From NCBI GenBank assembly GCA_030765055.1, contig JAUKNK010000148.1, positions 203,501 to 267,500 on the forward strand: a stretch of DNA of 64,000 nucleotides. The letters run 5' to 3'. The notes below the pieces were generated by a model. It had not been told where the DNA came from, made no database searches, and saw nothing but the letters and a program-made list of their open reading frames with translations. The stretch comes from Mantis religiosa. Taxonomy: Eukaryota; Arthropoda; Insecta; Mantodea; Mantidae. This document shows, in pieces, positions 61,888-64,000 of the stretch (its first letter is position 1; each line of letters starts with the position of its first letter). The position numbers and the translations under genes are program-made.

Positions 61888-64000
61888 CAACTGGTCCCCA
61901 ATTCTACTGTTAGATACAGCAGCATATCCCAGCACAACCTATATTTGTTTTCTGTTAAGTGCACAATTAGACCCCAATCCTACAGTTAGACACAGCACCA
62001 TATCCCAGCACAACCTATAACTGTTATCTGTTAAGTGCACAAATAGACCTTAATCCTACAGTTAGATACAGCGTCATATCCTAGCAAAACCTATAACTGT
62101 TATCGGTTAAGTGCACAAATAGACCCCAATCCTACAGTTAGATACAGCGGCATATCCCAGCACAACCTATAACTGTTATCTGTTAAGTGCACAAATAGAC
62201 CCCAATCCTACAGTTAGATACAGCGGCATATACCAGCACAAACTATAACTGTTATCTCTTAAGTGCACAAATAGACCCCAATCCTACAGTTAGATACAGC
62301 ACCATATCCCAGAACAACCTATAACTGCTATCTGTTAAGTGCACAAATAGACCTTAATCCTACAGTTAGATACAGCGGCATATCCTAGCAGAACCTATAA
62401 CTGTTATCTGTTAAGTGCACAAATAGACCCCAATCCTACAGTTAGATACAGCGGCATATCCCAGCACAACCTATAACTGTTATCTGTTAAGTGCACAAAT
62501 AGACCCCAATCCTACAGTTAGATACAGCACCATATCCAAGCACAACCTATAACTGTTATCTGTTAAATGCACAAATAGACCCCAATCCTACAGTTAGATA
62601 CAGCGGCATATCCCAGCACAACCTATAACTGTTATCTGTTAAGTGCACAAATAGACCCCAATCCTACAGTGAGATACAGCACCATATCCCAGCACAACCT
62701 ATAACTGTTATCTGTTAAGTGCACAAATAGACCTTAATCCTACAGTTAGATACAGCGGCATAATCTAGCACAACCTATAACTGTTATCTGTTAAGCGCAC
62801 AAATAGACCCCAAACCTAAAGTTAGATACAGCACCATATACCAGCAGAACCTATAACTGTTATCTGTTAAGTGCACAAATAGACCCCAATCCTACAGATA
62901 TATACAGCGGCATATACCAGCACAACCTATATCTGTTAAGTGCACAAATAGACCCCAATCCTACAGTTAGTTACAGCACCATATCCCAGCACAACCTATA
63001 ACTGTTATCTGTTAAGTACACAAATATTCCCCAATTCTACTGTTAGATACAGCAGCATATCCCAGCACAACCTATAACTGTTATCTGTTAAGTGCACAAT
63101 TAGACCCCAATCCTACAGTTAGATACAGCGGCATATCCCAGCAGAACCTGTATCTGTTATCTGTTAAGTGCACAAATAGACCCCAATCTTACAGTTAGAT
63201 ACAGCGTCATATACCAGCACAACCTATAACTGTTATCTGTTAAGTGCACAAATAGACCCCAAACCTACAGTTAGATACAGCGGCATATCCCAGCACAACC
63301 TATAACTGTTATCTGTTAAGTGCACAAATAGACCCCAATCCTACAGTTAGCTACAGCACCATATACCAGCAGAACCTATAACTGTTATCTTTTAAGTGCA
63401 CAAATAGACCCCAATCCTACAGTTAGATACAGCACCATATCCCAGAACAACCTATAACTGTTATCTGTTAAGTGCACAAATAGACCTTAATCCAACAGTT
63501 AGATACAGCGGCATATCCCAGCACAACCTATAACTGTTATCTGTTAAGTGCACAAATAGACCCCAATCCTACAGTTAGATACAGCGGCATATCCAAGCAC
63601 AACCTATAACTGTTATCTGTTAAATGCACATATAGACCCCAATCCTACAGTTAGATACAGCGGCATATCCCAGCACAACCTATAACTGTTATCTGTTAAG
63701 TGCACAAATAGACCCCAATCCTACAGTTAGATACAGCACCATATCCCAGCACAACCTATAACTGTTATCTGTTAAGTGCACAAATAGACCTTAATCCTAG
63801 TTAGATACAGCGGCATATCCTAGCACAACCTATAACTGTTATCTGTTAAGCGCACAAATAGACCCCAAACCTACAGTTAGATACAGCACCATATACCAGC
63901 AGAACCTATAACTGTTATCTGTTAAGTGCACAAATAGACCCCAATCCTACAGATATATAGAGTGGCATATACCAGCACAACCTATAACTGTTATCTGTTA
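61888..64000. repeat. Right-end higher-order unit, copy 3, cut by the window end
   Basis: Starts at CAACTGGTCCCC (61,888) and follows copy 2 at an offset of 4,545 (ATCGGTTAAG 62,104; CCCAGAACAACC 62,308), then 4,621 after one added monomer near 62,400-62,476 (CATAATCTAGC about 62,759; short unit 62,928; GTTAGCTAC 63,346; CCCAGAACAACC 63,441), then 4,619 after a 2-bp loss near 63,799 (CCTAGTTAG for CCTACAGTTAG). The unit presumably continues past 64,000. Confidence 0.87.

Larger units (their letters stand above)
1..64000. repeat. 76-bp satellite DNA array, head to tail, about 840 monomers
   Basis: The entire window is a tandem array of a 76-bp unit. Taking CAGCACAACC as positions 1-10, the unit continues with TATAACTG or TATATTTG (11-18), TTATCTGTTAAG (19-30), TGCACAAATAG (31-41), ACCCCAATCC (42-51), TACAGTTAGATACAG (52-66) and a variable end such as CGGCATATCC (67-76). 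The unit is about 42% G+C and normally contains one CpG, in CAGCGG. Every copy reads in the same direction; I saw no inverted segment, mobile element or unique spacer. Monomers of 69-77 bp occur through small indels. Because 76 is not a multiple of three, the reading frame rotates at each unit and stop codons (TAA in TTAAG, TAG in AATAG and GTTAG) close every frame within about three units, so the short open frames are not genes. The array continues beyond both window ends. The satellite family and host are not recognised. Confidence 0.98.
10041..64000. repeat. Right domain: TATAACTG / CAGCGG-type monomers
   Basis: Here the usual monomer has TATAACTG at 11-18, TTATCTGTTAAGTGCAC next, and a CAGCGGCATATCC or CAGCGGCATATACC end, so most units carry one CpG. 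Recurrent subtypes are GACCTTAATCC, AGTCCCCAATTCTACTG (usually with a CAGCAG end), CCAAACCTACAG followed by CAGCACCATATACCAGCAG, CTACAGATATATACAGC, CATCAGCAAATCC, and the divergent TTTGAAATCTGATTAG unit. The order of these subtypes is repeated over kilobases, which defines the higher-order blocks listed separately. Confidence 0.87.

Noticed and set aside
1..64000. CRISPR array
   Set aside because: The period is regular, but there are no variable spacers: the whole 76-bp unit is conserved, and the array is thousands of bases longer than a CRISPR locus, with no associated genes.
1..64000. CENP-B box in the monomer
   Set aside because: No TTCG followed by CGGG at the proper spacing was seen in the common units on either strand. 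CAGCGG alone is not enough.
1..64000. Tandem tRNA, 5S rRNA or other small RNA genes
   Set aside because: No A/B box arrangement, cloverleaf or terminator T-run is visible in the 76-bp unit. The length near that of a tRNA is a coincidence.

Overview
The whole 64-kb window is one uninterrupted block of tandemly repeated satellite DNA. The unit is 76 bp: successive copies of the landmark CACAACCTAT fall 76 bp apart, for example at 15,545 and 15,621. All units point the same way (head to tail), which gives roughly 840 monomers. I found no protein-coding gene, RNA gene, transposon, CRISPR array or unique sequence, and both window ends are cut inside the array. Such an array means a eukaryotic chromosome, most likely a heterochromatic, centromeric, pericentromeric or subtelomeric block. 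The consensus is about 42% G+C. Its single CpG seems to decay to CA and TG, which hints at germline cytosine methylation (a vertebrate or plant, for instance). I cannot name the species or the satellite family.

The array has two main parts. From 1 to about 10,000, monomers mostly carry TATATTTG near the start and CAGCAG or CAGCAC near the end, and have almost no CpG. From about 10,000 to the end, monomers mostly carry TATAACTG and CAGCGG. Small islands of left-type monomers lie inside the right part at about 19,780-20,440, 22,680-22,830 and 26,930-27,300.

Over the 76-bp period lies a second scale of organisation: long higher-order duplications of about 0.4-5 kb, traced by shared rare variants. 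The clearest are a perfectly abutting 2,882-bp duplication (2,424-5,305 and 5,306-8,187) with only two differences found by eye; a pair offset by about 4.8-5.2 kb (11.5-14.8k and 16.6-19.7k); a pair at 21.06-24.93k and 24.93-29.79k, with further relatives at 34.6-36.9k and 37.7-39.8k; a 1,445-bp pair at 30.8-33.3k; a mosaic copy of that region at 43.3-44.9k; and 3.94/4.55-kb units starting at 53,400, 57,343 and 61,888, the last running off the window. Copies differ mostly by gain or loss of whole monomers (offset changes of 76, 152, 304 or 684 bp), as expected from unequal exchange in register.

Nothing here acts as a pathway. Any role would be structural (chromatin, centromere, recombination) or through factor binding to the repeated motif, and the sequence alone does not prove one. 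All homology statements rest on reading by eye, and block edges are good to about one monomer unless stated otherwise.
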